Assembly: GCF_001632745.1 (NCBI RefSeq)
Contig: NZ_LQRT01000014.1
Coordinates: 1 to 42,616, forward strand
Direction: 5' to 3'
Source: Aquimarina aggregata
Lineage (GTDB): Bacteria; Bacteroidota; Bacteroidia; Flavobacteriales; Flavobacteriaceae
Length of the DNA: 42,616 nt
In this document: positions 1-10,700 of the stretch, in pieces
Numbering within the stretch: position 1 is the first letter of the stretch
Layout of the letters: each line of letters begins with the position of its first letter
Made by a program: the position numbers and the translations under genes
Notes under the pieces: generated by a model
What the model saw: the letters and a program-made list of their open reading frames with translations, nothing else
Databases searched by the model: none
What the model was told of the DNA's origin: nothing

Positions 1-1130
1 CCCCAAGTGAAGGGAGCATTTACCTCCTGACGAATAAAATCTCCGTCTACATATAATTTTACATTACTAATAGAACCATCATTATCAGATGCATTTACAG
101 TAACTTCGAGTTCATCATAACCTTCGGGTAAACTAATATCTCCTGATGGTGAGGCAAAAGAAATGCTTGGTTTTTGATTGGATCCTCCAGTACCAATTGA
201 AGAAGGACATTGACTCTCAGAAGACTCGGAAACACACCAATCGGCAAATCTAACCTGCTCATCATTTAATCCACTCGTTTTTCCTCTATAAATACCCCAT
301 TTAGGTCTATTATAATCTGCCCCGCTTCTCCATAAATCTATATTAGAATTAGAATATGAAAAAACTGTTTGTCCATTAGATATTTTTTTAAGCACTACAT
401 TGAGCGCGCCATTATCCCCATGTTTTATCTTTACATAGCCTTCGATCCATTCTCCTTTAAATCTAGATAGTGGCTCTTGTTTTAGATCAACATAAACAGA
501 ATTCGGGTTTTTTCTATTATGTACCAACTTAAATTTATCTTTTTGTGCTGATAAAGTTAGTATTGGTGGCTTATCATTACTTCCTCCTTTAGCCTTTAAT
601 TGAAAGAAGTGACAAAATCTATTACTAGCTTTATAATTACTTGCTAAGCGAAACTTCCATCTATAGTAGCTCGTAGAATTTCTGGGGTGACGTAAAGTAT
701 TGGAACTAGCTCCTGGTCCTCCTTTTATTTCAATGCGCACACGATCATCATTTTTACATCGATCATCATCGTCATCGATATGACTATGAAAAACAAATAC
801 ATTCTTGTCTAGTTCATTATCAAACCTTTGGGTAATATGAGGTCCAAAACTCTTGTGTTTACAATCTGGATCCTCTATACCAAACCCATCATTTTTTATA
901 ACAGAATACCCACTGCCTGAACTGGAAGTAGCAGAACACCTTACTTGTGCATGAAGCATTTGGAAATTTAATGATAAGATTACCAAAGCTAATACACCAA
1001 ATCTACTGAAAGGCATATTAGAAAATAATTTTTGCCTTCTAATATTTACATTTAATTGCTTCTTATTAGTAGCGAGATATTCTCGCAACCAAAATAACTT
1101 TTGATTAAGTCTTGTTTTAAAATTTTTCAT
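1..1130 (-). CDS. Secreted jelly-roll polysaccharide lyase-like protein (C-terminus beyond window)
   Basis: I read 376 codons, open to the left edge, so the gene is partial. From about residue 60 to 255 the protein resembles heparin-lyase-I-like/PF14099 jelly-roll lyases: a charged RVRIEIKGG strand, a CHFFQLKAKGG strand, and the PKWGIYRG strand typical of these folds. An Ig-like domain (KPSISFASPSGD onward) follows and runs off the edge; it matches the Ig-like domains of the two neighbouring PL14-like proteins. The family cleaves uronate-containing glycans by beta-elimination, but the substrate cannot be read here. The first ATG gives an odd 38-residue basic leader. An internal ATG at 1016 starts a normal signal peptide (MPFSRFGVLALVILSLNF), so the true start may be there. 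It is the last visible gene of the minus-strand enzyme group, 80 bp after the 1506-aa gene. Lyase class is moderately sure. Confidence 0.7.
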   Translation of the reverse strand, partial: MKNFKTRLNQKLFWLREYLATNKKQLNVNIRRQKLFSNMPFSRFGVLALVILSLNFQMLHAQVRCSATSSSGSGYSVIKNDGFGIEDPDCKHKSFGPHITQRFDNELDKNVFVFHSHIDDDDDRCKNDDRVRIEIKGGPGASSNTLRHPRNSTSYYRWKFRLASNYKASNRFCHFFQLKAKGGSNDKPPILTLSAQKDKFKLVHNRKNPNSVYVDLKQEPLSRFKGEWIEGYVKIKHGDNGALNVVLKKISNGQTVFSYSNSNIDLWRSGADYNRPKWGIYRGKTSGLNDEQVRFADWCVSESSESQCPSSIGTGGSNQKPSISFASPSGDISLPEGYDELEVTVNASDNDGSISNVKLYVDGDFIRQEVNAPFTW

Positions 1131-1210
1131 TGTGATTAGTTGTTGTTATATGTATCAATTAGTATTAACACATTATGTCTAACAAAACATCCTATTACTA
1201 ATAGTAAATT

Positions 1211-4200
1211 CTATTTTTTTACAAATAGGAGTGATTCTTTAAATCGTACAGCCTTTATCAATAAAAAATAAGACCCAGATGGTAATTCTGAAATCTCTAG
1301 GATCTCGGTTGTATTTTCTGTATTGACTTCCTTTAAAACTCGTCCATCTAGACTTACTATTTGTAGCTTTTTTAGGCCGGGTAACATTCCAGTAATTGTA
1401 TATAAAGATGCAAGAACAGGGTTAGGATATCCTTTAATTTGTAATATGTCTTCTACGAGTTTTGAACTATTACAATTAGGCTCAGATGAAGAATTACTAA
1501 AGTAGATTGTGAAATTTCGGTTTTTCGAAACCAGTACGAAATTGTTTCCATCTCTTGCAACCCAATAGGCCCCATCTAAACCATTAAAACCGGTATTATT
1601 TAATGTAACTTCTGGTTTTGTGTTTTTTAATTGAAAAGACATCGTATTTTTAAAATCCACATACCAATCTGGTGATCCATTATTAGTATTAATTGCGAAT
1701 TGATACAACCCATTATTTTGTGGTACCCAATTGATTGTGAATTTTCTGAAATTAGAAAGATCGGGCCCATTATCTCCAAGAATATGAACATTAGAGTATG
1801 CTACTTTATCCATAGCGGGTATTCCATTATTTGATGGAGTATCAAAATTACAATCAGTCCCATCACCATCTGTGGCTTTTCTTACGGTTAAAATAAAAGA
1901 CGCTTCTGCAGTACTGGCATCATTATCTGTTGCAACTACTTTAAATATATGATCTCCTGCAGAAAGGTTAGTTACTTCTCCTGGATTTGGAGACCCATCA
2001 TGTCCCCATTCATAAGGGGCTATATTCTCTTGTCGTATAAAATTGTTATCGATATATAATTTGACATTACTAATAGAACCATCGCTATCTGACGCATTCG
2101 CGACTACTTTAAAATCAGAATAGCCTTCTTGAACCGAAATATTTCCTGTAGGAGAAGAAAAGGATACAGCAGGAGGGATGTTTTCATTTGGATTAGTATT
2201 GTTTTTAGTGATTAGTATTACCCAATCTTTAGTACCATTATTTGGAGCATTCCCTAAAGATCTGTTACCTCCTCCGCTAATATTTGTTATGGAACCATTT
2301 TTCAAACTACCACCATTTCTAGGATCATACCATTGTACTGTAAATTGACCATTTTGTCCATTTAGATTTAAATTGGTAGAACCTCCATTTTTTAGATATA
2401 CCACATAGGCTTGACCTTGTTTTGCGTAGCAGTAATCACTGGTATTTGAAGACAACGAATTATTATTTCGCATTTGAGTTAATGGAAGATTGGCGATCTC
2501 AAAAAACCGAATTGCGTGTCGGCCATAATCCCACCATTTATCTCTACTTCTAAAATCCTGAAGTGACAAGTCTGAATGTGCATTTTGATATCCAAAATAC
2601 CATTCGTTACCCCATCCACCAGCGAGTAAGGTTGCCCACATGGCATTTTTTCGGCCATCTGTATGAGAATTTGCGGCGTTATTATCTGGTCGAATTGCAT
2701 ATTGTGCATCTCCAGGTTCGTCGCATGCAATAGCCCATTTTTTTCCGGCATTTCTAGAATCATCGATACCTTCTTTTACTTTACTAAAGACATTACTAAA
2801 ATCAGATTTATTAGTTTGTAATGAAAAACCGGTTAGTTTTGATTGATTGCCTGTGAGGTAATCAGGAAAATCATTTGGGTGTTTATGAATAACAACATGA
2901 TGACGATAAGGATCATTTTTGAAAAAATATTCTGCCATTGAACGTTCTTGTGTTGGTGATTGGTCTACCGGTTGAGGGCCACCTCCATTCTCTTCTCCTA
3001 AGTTCCAGTTAAGTGCTAAATTATGACCAAATCTTGCAATTAGTTCGCGATAATATAATTTACGCTGTGTTCCCGTATTTCCATTGTCAAGTAATATTTC
3101 ATTTTCGGTCTCCTGAGTTTTAAAATGTGCAAAGATTCCGTTTTGTTGCATATGTTCAATAACAATAGCCCATTGCGCCAGTTTAGAAACATCTATACGC
3201 GTGCGTTGATTATTGTTAACGTATGGGTATACATTTTCATCATCTCCATTAATATTCATTGTTAAAAAAGACATTGAATTTAATCCTTCACTAGCGATAT
3301 AATTTACAGCTCCTATTAACCCTTTTCCCTTACCATTTTTCCAAGTAGGATCGCCATTATTCCAATCCCCGACATGTGGCGCATAATTCTTCCTTCTATT
3401 TCCTGCATTGGGGGTATTGTCAAAATCGGTATACGCCAATAAATTCTCAGGAGAATCTGGCCCTTGCTTAATCATATATTCTCCTGTTTCAGCAAATTTC
3501 AGGTAATGTTCTCCTACATATTGTAAACGTCCTTTTGCTCTAAAATCTCTACCTGTTTTGTCTGAAGTACTAATCGTAAAAGATCCTGTTTCTCCTTCCA
3601 TATAGCCTGCAACAGTTCCTCCAGTATTGCTATCGTTTACTGCCACGTTATTTCCTTTTCTAAAGGAGACTTTGTAGTTCCATTTACCAGTTTTATCTGG
3701 TGCAAAATGTACTCTCCATTTATTACCATTGGTAGCTGAAGTTTGTGCTGCTTTGCCATCGGTAGCATAATAACCTGGAACTATGTATGAAGGAGAACCA
3801 CTTTGGTGGGTAAAAGTTACATTTAATCTATAATTTAAAAACGGATTGTTACTAGCAGTTTCAGAGGTATTAGGACCATTAAACGTTAAAGTTACTTTAT
3901 GCCATTTTTTTAACTCACCTGTTATAGAGGCATTGGTGTTATTTCCACCATTGTCACATTTAGTTTCTTTGGCAGCGGCAAAAGCAGTTGTATTGTTAAC
4001 AGAGCTATGTCTTAGCAATATTCTATCAACATTCCATTTTATAGATCGTCCAGATAAAGTTAAAGTATAGGTTTTTCCTGCTTTAAATTTGTAAACAGCA
4101 TTACGTTTATTAGTTTCTCCACCGGCATCTAATTGTTCTGCCCATCCCCAACCTGTTGCAGGACCACCAAAAAATTTGGTGTCTTTTCTTAATAAAGATT

Positions 4201-5731
4201 CTGGTGCGTCATCATTATGATTATTACCAGAGTTGGGACCTGGATCAAAATCTCCACTCATTTTTACATATCCATCATTATTTTTATCTTGAGGTTGTCC
4301 GTCTAAACGTTTTCTAGCTCTAATATATAAACGATAAAATCCTGCCTTATAAATTTTAAAAGTATATGTTAAAGGAGAGCTTGGAGGTCCACCGTTAGAA
4401 CCATTTCCTGTGAATTCCAGGTGACCAGATCCAGAAAACCCTGGGTTATTCGTTTTTTTCTTCCATAGGCCTAAAGTAGAATTGGTATTTTCGGCTTCCA
4501 TTACAACAAGACCATCTTTTTCTTCGTAGGTATCACAACTATTATTATCTCCTCCATCAGAAGAATCTGAAACAGAAAAACTTTTTGTAGCTTCGTTTTT
4601 GGCTCCGTCATTATCGGTAACGATAACTTTTAGGGTATAATTACCCTCTTGAACATTTGATATAGTATAAGGTGTAAAGTTTTCTCCATCAGTATCGACT
4701 AGTGTACCGTTTACAAAAACTTCGTGTTTTACAATAGTTCCATCTGGATCATTAGCATTGATATCCACAGAAATATTAGCGCCTTTAGGGTAGTTGTTAT
4801 TACTTGGACTTGTAATAGCGATTGAAGGAGGTTGGTTATTTGTATTACCTGTGTCAGAACAGTTTCTCCATACTTTAATATTATCAAAATATACATAATC
4901 GGTAGTAGGGGACCACCAAACTTGATCATTTGCTGCCCCTCCTCGATACGTATTCATAATCAACGCATTAATTTTGACGTCTTTTTTTCCAGGAAGTCTA
5001 TATGTAATATTGGTTTCATTTAATAATAATTTACCGTCAACATACATTTTTAATACTCCATTTTTCTTTCCTAATGTATTAAGTTTAACATATTGTTTTA
5101 TGGTATACCATTTATCTTTTTTGATATTTCTAATAATGTCGTAATCAACACCACAACGCGTATTTTTTTCTGGAAAATAGGTGTATACTACAAGTTTTGG
5201 AGCAGCAGTACCTGCTCTATTTGTTCGCCACATTAAACGACAAGAAAAGCCATTATCAATATTACCTTGATTTGTAGTACATCCTGACGGAATTGCACCA
5301 GGGTTATTTTTAGAAGATCCTCCTAGACCAGGAAGTTTACCGCCAGCAGCCCATTTGAAATTTTTATCAAACTTGACTCTGTATTCTAAAATTGCTTCAT
5401 CTGCATTATCAAAAGAACTATCAAAAAGAAAACCGCCTTTTCTACCACTTGCTGCATTCTTGATATATTCTGCACGTAATTCTCCATTAATTACACGAGT
5501 TTTTTGTGGCCAATTGCCACCTATACCTCTAATTTCACTAGAGGTTCTACCAGAAACCCTAGGAAAGTCACTTTTGAGCATTGATAAAGTATATTCTTTA
5601 TTTTGATTTGCGTATTTGCTAAAGTTTTGATTAATAACCAGTTCATTACTATTACAATTTTGTGCACGGACACTCGAAACTATAATTAATAAAATGATTA
5701 AAATCTTTATTTGATTTGAGTTTGTTTTCAT
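1211..5731 (-). CDS. Multidomain secreted enzyme: PL14-like lyase, CBM, DUF5060/TIM-barrel hydrolase, T9SS tail
   Basis: A 1506-aa secreted protein with signal peptide 1-23. Residues ~25-292 resemble polysaccharide lyase family 14 (GGKLPGLGG, CRLMWRTN, YVYFDNIKVW). An Ig-like domain follows (~299-388), then a CBM6/35-like domain opening with VVMEAENT (~405-590). A DUF5060-like beta domain (~605-700) leads into a TIM-barrel-like region (~720-1100) with candidate catalytic glutamates in NLGEENG (~910) and ACDEPG (~1005). A collagen-binding-like domain, a second Ig-like domain (~1205-1290), a ~120-residue module shared with two neighbours (~1300-1420) and a T9SS sorting tail complete it. The fusion of a lyase with a glycoside-hydrolase-like barrel suggests attack on a polymer with both uronic and neutral sugars. 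It lies between the other secreted enzymes, 162 bp after the 610-aa gene. Domain families are inferred from remembered patterns; the substrate is unknown. Confidence 0.85.
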   Translation of the reverse strand: MKTNSNQIKILIILLIIVSSVRAQNCNSNELVINQNFSKYANQNKEYTLSMLKSDFPRVSGRTSSEIRGIGGNWPQKTRVINGELRAEYIKNAASGRKGGFLFDSSFDNADEAILEYRVKFDKNFKWAAGGKLPGLGGSSKNNPGAIPSGCTTNQGNIDNGFSCRLMWRTNRAGTAAPKLVVYTYFPEKNTRCGVDYDIIRNIKKDKWYTIKQYVKLNTLGKKNGVLKMYVDGKLLLNETNITYRLPGKKDVKINALIMNTYRGGAANDQVWWSPTTDYVYFDNIKVWRNCSDTGNTNNQPPSIAITSPSNNNYPKGANISVDINANDPDGTIVKHEVFVNGTLVDTDGENFTPYTISNVQEGNYTLKVIVTDNDGAKNEATKSFSVSDSSDGGDNNSCDTYEEKDGLVVMEAENTNSTLGLWKKKTNNPGFSGSGHLEFTGNGSNGGPPSSPLTYTFKIYKAGFYRLYIRARKRLDGQPQDKNNDGYVKMSGDFDPGPNSGNNHNDDAPESLLRKDTKFFGGPATGWGWAEQLDAGGETNKRNAVYKFKAGKTYTLTLSGRSIKWNVDRILLRHSSVNNTTAFAAAKETKCDNGGNNTNASITGELKKWHKVTLTFNGPNTSETASNNPFLNYRLNVTFTHQSGSPSYIVPGYYATDGKAAQTSATNGNKWRVHFAPDKTGKWNYKVSFRKGNNVAVNDSNTGGTVAGYMEGETGSFTISTSDKTGRDFRAKGRLQYVGEHYLKFAETGEYMIKQGPDSPENLLAYTDFDNTPNAGNRRKNYAPHVGDWNNGDPTWKNGKGKGLIGAVNYIASEGLNSMSFLTMNINGDDENVYPYVNNNQRTRIDVSKLAQWAIVIEHMQQNGIFAHFKTQETENEILLDNGNTGTQRKLYYRELIARFGHNLALNWNLGEENGGGPQPVDQSPTQERSMAEYFFKNDPYRHHVVIHKHPNDFPDYLTGNQSKLTGFSLQTNKSDFSNVFSKVKEGIDDSRNAGKKWAIACDEPGDAQYAIRPDNNAANSHTDGRKNAMWATLLAGGWGNEWYFGYQNAHSDLSLQDFRSRDKWWDYGRHAIRFFEIANLPLTQMRNNNSLSSNTSDYCYAKQGQAYVVYLKNGGSTNLNLNGQNGQFTVQWYDPRNGGSLKNGSITNISGGGNRSLGNAPNNGTKDWVILITKNNTNPNENIPPAVSFSSPTGNISVQEGYSDFKVVANASDSDGSISNVKLYIDNNFIRQENIAPYEWGHDGSPNPGEVTNLSAGDHIFKVVATDNDASTAEASFILTVRKATDGDGTDCNFDTPSNNGIPAMDKVAYSNVHILGDNGPDLSNFRKFTINWVPQNNGLYQFAINTNNGSPDWYVDFKNTMSFQLKNTKPEVTLNNTGFNGLDGAYWVARDGNNFVLVSKNRNFTIYFSNSSSEPNCNSSKLVEDILQIKGYPNPVLASLYTITGMLPGLKKLQIVSLDGRVLKEVNTENTTEILEISELPSGSYFLLIKAVRFKESLLFVKK

Positions 5732-5893
5732 GATGAGTTTGTGTTTATACTATTTAGTTTGTGGAGTAGCTATAAATTTTAAAAGCCTATTGTTTAAGTA
5801 TATTGCATTATTTTACTCACTATACAAATGATTCAAAGTGTTGCTCTTTGCGTTTAAAGTTTATTCTGAATCAATATTTTAAGTTTAAACAGT

Positions 5894-7726
5894 TTAGTCT
5901 TTGATAAACTTTACCTGCTTTACTTCTTGATGAAGAGACCATATTTTTATGAAGTAAATACCCTTATGTAGTGTATTGACAATCATTTTAAGGTTTTCTT
6001 GTTTTGATGAAATTGGATTGGAGATAACTCTTTGGCCATGTAATGTATAGATATCTAAACGGTATGCCGAAGAAGGCAAATCTTGAATAAACAATTGATT
6101 TTTAACTGGATTGGGATATAATCTAAGATTTTTAGCATTGTTAATCGAGGTTATGCTTTGATGCTTAGCTATCATGCATAAAGGAGGTTGCGATGAATTA
6201 CTGAAACAAACTAAAGTTTCTTTATTTTGTGATTTCATGATTAGTTCATCGTTTTTCAATGTAACCCAATAAGTATCATCAAGACCATCAAAACCTGTAT
6301 TGTTGAGAGTTATTTCTGGTTGAGGATTTCTAAGTTGATAATGGGCTGTTTTAGAAAAATCAACATACCAATCGGGATAACCGTTATCTGTAATTAAGGC
6401 AAACTTGTATAGAGTATTGTATTTTGCACTCCATTTGATAGATAGATTCACAAAATTACTAAGAAAACTTGCATCTTGAACTCCCATAATGTGAACATAA
6501 TTATAGTATACATTATCCAATCCTTGTACCCCCTTTGTATCAGGTAAAATGAGTGAGCACGTAGTATTACTTTGTACTGTTAAGGTTAAATACGTTTGAT
6601 TAGTTTGGCCTTTGTCATTTGTAGCTACAGCTTTAATGCTATATACGCCTGGTATGAGATTGTTTAGTTCATTTGGATTTGGAGATCCAGAATGACCCCA
6701 TGTATATGGAAATTTTCTTTCTTTTCGTATAAAATTATCATTAACATATAATTTTACATCAGAAATTTTACCTGTAATTGATTTGGCTATAACTTCTAAA
6801 TCTAATTCATATCCTTCTTGAACAATTATATTATTTTCGGGGTTTTTAAAAGAAACTGAAATAGGATCGTTGTTATCGTCTCCATTGTCATTAATTCTTG
6901 TTTTTGAAACAATAAAATCATCAAAATAAGCATATTGATCTTTGGTAGGTTTATAATCATTACTACTTCCTCCAAAAAAAGTAGATAAGTAAATAGTATT
7001 AAGTCGAATATCTTCTTCGTTATTTTGACGATAATCTCCATTGTCTGTGATATCTATCGCTAATTCTCCATTAAGCCATCCTCTCATGATTCCGTTGTTT
7101 TCACCAGCCGTATTGAGTTTATGATACACTTCAATATGATTCCATTGACCTTTTTTTAATTTCACTTGATCTGGTTGTGGACCTCCGGGTTCGTTATAGG
7201 GATCGATTAAACTCCAATTTACAGATGCTTTCCATTCACTCCAGGTTGGTCTTGTTTGGAAGTGATTATAAAACTCTAAAAGTCCATCCCGCCTCCACAT
7301 TAATCGTAAAGACATATTTCTATCTCGTGTTTGATATGCCAATCCTGGTAATTTGGCACCTGCTCTAAATTCGAAATCCGCAGGAATATAAACACGATAA
7401 CTAAAATAAAGTTCATCAAACGATTCATAATTCTCCCAATAAACTTTGGTATGCATGCCACTATCATTAGTCTTGACTTTTCCTTTGGGGTATTTAATCT
7501 TAAGAACATTCCCTTTATCTTGAAATGAAGAGATTGATACTCGCCCCTCATCTGCACCTTTACAAAAGTTTACTTCAAAGGCTTCTTTAAACTCTTCAGC
7601 ATTATATAAACCGGTTCTTAAGTGGTCAAAATTATTTTTGTATATCTCGTTTTGTTGGCTAAGCAACGTAGTCGTATATAAAAACCAAACCATCAGGATA
7701 AGGTTTCTTTTAGTAAAGAAAATCAT
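5894..7726 (-). CDS. Secreted PL14-like polysaccharide lyase with Ig-like and T9SS C-terminal domains
   Basis: A 610-aa protein with an N-terminal signal peptide (~1-23). Residues ~28-275 carry the PL14-type signature: FRAGAKLPGLA, MSLRLMWRRDG, QWNHIEVYHKLNTAGENNG, STFFGGSS and DQYAYFDDFIV. Characterised PL14 enzymes are mainly alginate or glucuronan-type lyases acting by beta-elimination. An Ig-like domain (~290-385) contains YTWGHSGSPNP, nearly identical to the corresponding segment of the 1506-aa protein. The shared ~120-residue module (YNYVHIMG to VCFSNSS, ~395-510) and a T9SS sorting domain starting at LRLYPNPVKNQL finish the protein. It is therefore exported and probably cell-surface anchored or released. 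It sits second in the minus-strand enzyme group, separated from the GH5 gene by a strong hairpin. Lyase family is fairly sure; substrate is not. Confidence 0.87.
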   Translation of the reverse strand: MIFFTKRNLILMVWFLYTTTLLSQQNEIYKNNFDHLRTGLYNAEEFKEAFEVNFCKGADEGRVSISSFQDKGNVLKIKYPKGKVKTNDSGMHTKVYWENYESFDELYFSYRVYIPADFEFRAGAKLPGLAYQTRDRNMSLRLMWRRDGLLEFYNHFQTRPTWSEWKASVNWSLIDPYNEPGGPQPDQVKLKKGQWNHIEVYHKLNTAGENNGIMRGWLNGELAIDITDNGDYRQNNEEDIRLNTIYLSTFFGGSSNDYKPTKDQYAYFDDFIVSKTRINDNGDDNNDPISVSFKNPENNIIVQEGYELDLEVIAKSITGKISDVKLYVNDNFIRKERKFPYTWGHSGSPNPNELNNLIPGVYSIKAVATNDKGQTNQTYLTLTVQSNTTCSLILPDTKGVQGLDNVYYNYVHIMGVQDASFLSNFVNLSIKWSAKYNTLYKFALITDNGYPDWYVDFSKTAHYQLRNPQPEITLNNTGFDGLDDTYWVTLKNDELIMKSQNKETLVCFSNSSQPPLCMIAKHQSITSINNAKNLRLYPNPVKNQLFIQDLPSSAYRLDIYTLHGQRVISNPISSKQENLKMIVNTLHKGIYFIKIWSLHQEVKQVKFIKD

Positions 7727-7749
7727 TGATTTTATATTTTGATTAAATT

Positions 7750-7775
7750 TCCAGGAGAAAATATTTTCTCCTGGA
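7750..7775. terminator. 26-nt perfect palindrome between two secreted-enzyme genes
   Basis: The arm TCCAGGAGAAAAT is followed at once by its exact complement ATTTTCTCCTGGA, giving a 13-bp hairpin. It lies 19 bp past the stop of the GH5 gene on the minus strand and 23 bp before the next start. It could terminate or attenuate transcription, or stabilise the 3' end of a processed mRNA. The U-tract after it on the minus strand is weak, so processing or partial attenuation is as likely as full termination. Confidence 0.6.
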
Positions 7776-7794
7776 TTTTAAAATTAAAAGAGTG

Positions 7795-10700
7795 TTATTT
7801 TTTAGAAAAAAGCATGGATGTAAAGTATCCCGAACCTCTTATGATAACCATATATAGACCGGTTTCAAGAGAAGATACATCTACTAATACTTTATTGTCG
7901 TTTAAAGGCTTTTTTATAATAGTTTTACCTTGTATATCTGTTATTTGGATTAAAGTTCCGTTTGGGGAGATATTTGATATGGTTAGCATTTCATTCTCAA
8001 TTGGATTTGGATATAATACCATTCGTGCACTTTTACCATCTAGTATAGACGGAGTATCACGGTTACCTTCACAAGTGGGTACTATGTTAGAATTATTGAA
8101 GTAAATACTGAAACTTTTAGTTTTAGAAACCATTACAAAGTTATCTTTGTTTTTTGTAACCCAGTAGTCGCCATCTAAACCTGCAAATCCTGAATTGTTG
8201 ATCGATATGCTGGGATTGCTAGAGTTAAAATTATGAGTCATAAAATCTCTTAGGTCGGTATAATAATTTGGTATACCATTGCTCGTATTAATCGAAAATT
8301 GATATAGTCCGTTTTGGCTAGGGTTCCAGTTAATTCTAAATCTCCTAAAATTGCTTAGATCTGGGCCGTTAGTACCTAGAATATGAACATTAGAATAAGA
8401 AGCCTTGTCGAATGCCGGTAAGGAAGAAGAAGTAGGAGTTCCAAAATTACAGCTATTAGGGTTTGGGTTATCCGGATTACCAGAATCGTCAATCTTAGTG
8501 ATTTTAAACCAATTTATGTTCCAACTCTTACCTGTTGCAACTAACTTTAAAATTTGATTTCCTGCAGATAAATCAACTTTTGTAGTTATAGTTGTCCAAT
8601 TTTGCCAACCTCCTGTATTTGGGATTGATGTCTTGTCTTTAGAATCATTATTGATCCTAAAATCCACTTCACCACTATCAAATTTACTGGCTACGCGATA
8701 TTCTATTTTATATTCAGCTGATTCAGGGATTATTATTTTATATTCTAAATAATCACCAACATCTAGCCATCCTACATTTAGACCACCTCCTATATCAGTT
8801 GTGGATTGGGTTTGTATACCTTGCATATTGCAATACTCTTCAGCTTCAATTTTTGCAGATATAGCAAGATCAGGTCCATTACATCCTTGAGGTTGTTCAT
8901 CTTCAACTTTAAAAGTAACAACATTAGAAGTTTTTGTTGCCCCATCATTATCTGTTGCTTTTGCTGTTAAAGAATAATTGCCTTGGACTGCATTGTTAAT
9001 GGTATATTCAAAAGGGAATGAGGTATCTTGACCAATCTTTTGATCGCCGTTAAAGAATTCGACTTTTTCTACAGATCCATCAGGATCAGAAGTTGAAGTA
9101 TTAATTTTGATTGTACTTCCGGTTTCAAAAGAAGCTCCTGTACTTGGTGTGGTGATTTTTATGTTTGGAGATTGATTACCTCCTCCTTGACACGGTATGA
9201 TGTTCCAAGTTGGACATGATTGTATCACAAAATTTGTTGTGCCATCACTAATTGGAAAATCAATGCTATTTGGATTCCTGGTATTATTCCAGATATGAAT
9301 TTCTGATGGACTACCACCTTTCTTTCGAGCAGTAGGTATTTGATCGGCTTTGGTACCTAGATTAAATGTATTGTCAAAAACGGCATTTCTAAAACCTGTA
9401 TTATATCCCGTTTTTCGATCTTGAAAATCAATACCACTGGCAAGAACGTTAGAATTATCTCTATTAAATGTATTATTGAAGACAAATGTATACGCTCCTT
9501 TAAGGTCTATAAATGCATCTGCACTATTTTCTCCTGAAATTCCCTTAGCAGAAAATGTACAATTTTTAATAATAGTATTTTTTGTACCTTCTTTTACATC
9601 TACACCTTCAGCAGTTACATTTGGACCAACTATACAATTATCAATAGTATTATTATTACAATCAGGATTATAAGGATTGTTGTGTTGTTTTCTATCGGAT
9701 CCGATATAAAGTCCTTCACCAATTCCTGGTTTCTTAATTCCTGTGTTGTATACAGAACATCCTTGGACCAAATTATTACTAGACCCATCTCTTAAATGTA
9801 TACCTTCTTCACCTATATCATGTACAGATACGTTTACTATTTGACTATTACTAGACCTATCTAGGACGAGACCTTTGGACCCTTCTTTGAGTTCTAGATC
9901 TTTAATAATCCAATGATCCCCAAGAATTCTCATAATATAACTATCGTATTTGTTATCGGGACCTTTCAAGACTGGTCTATTTGAAGCATTTTTACCTCTT
10001 ATTATTATTGGTTTGGAGGCAGTACCATCAGCACTAGAATAAAAACGAGATGCTTTGCCATCATTATCAGGAAGATCTGTTTTTTCTAATGCAGTATAGG
10101 TTCCCGGAGCTATTATGATTTCATTTCCTGGTTTTGCATTTTTCATAGCATTAATGATACAATCCACAGTATTACAATTAATAATACCTCCAGAATTAGG
10201 TGGATTTCCGTTATCATCAGACCAGTTCTTAATAATATCTTTAATGAAAACTCCAGTGTCTGTTAACTCATTGTTTTTTAATCCATTAATTCCTTTTCCA
10301 TTTTTAACAATAGAGGCTCCTTCGGGCTTATCACTTACTGCCCAGTTTACGTGACTAATGTTATTTTGTTTAAAAAAAGCCATCCATTTTTGTGTTTCGG
10401 CTTTGTCTGTAGCTCCATTTCCATCTGCATTAACAGATCCCCATTCTGTTGCAAATAATGCAATCCCATTATTCATTGCTCTTATGGCTTTATCTCTAAG
10501 CCCTTGACTATGAGTTCCTGCGTAAAAATGTAATGTATATGCAGTATTTACATCATTAATAGGATCGTTTGATGCAATATCAACGTCTTGAGACCAAGTT
10601 GGTGAACCTACTATGATTAGATTATCGGGGTCTTTTGATCGAATAGCCTTAATTATAGCAGTTGCATAAGATTTAACTTCGGACCAAGATTGGCGTATTG

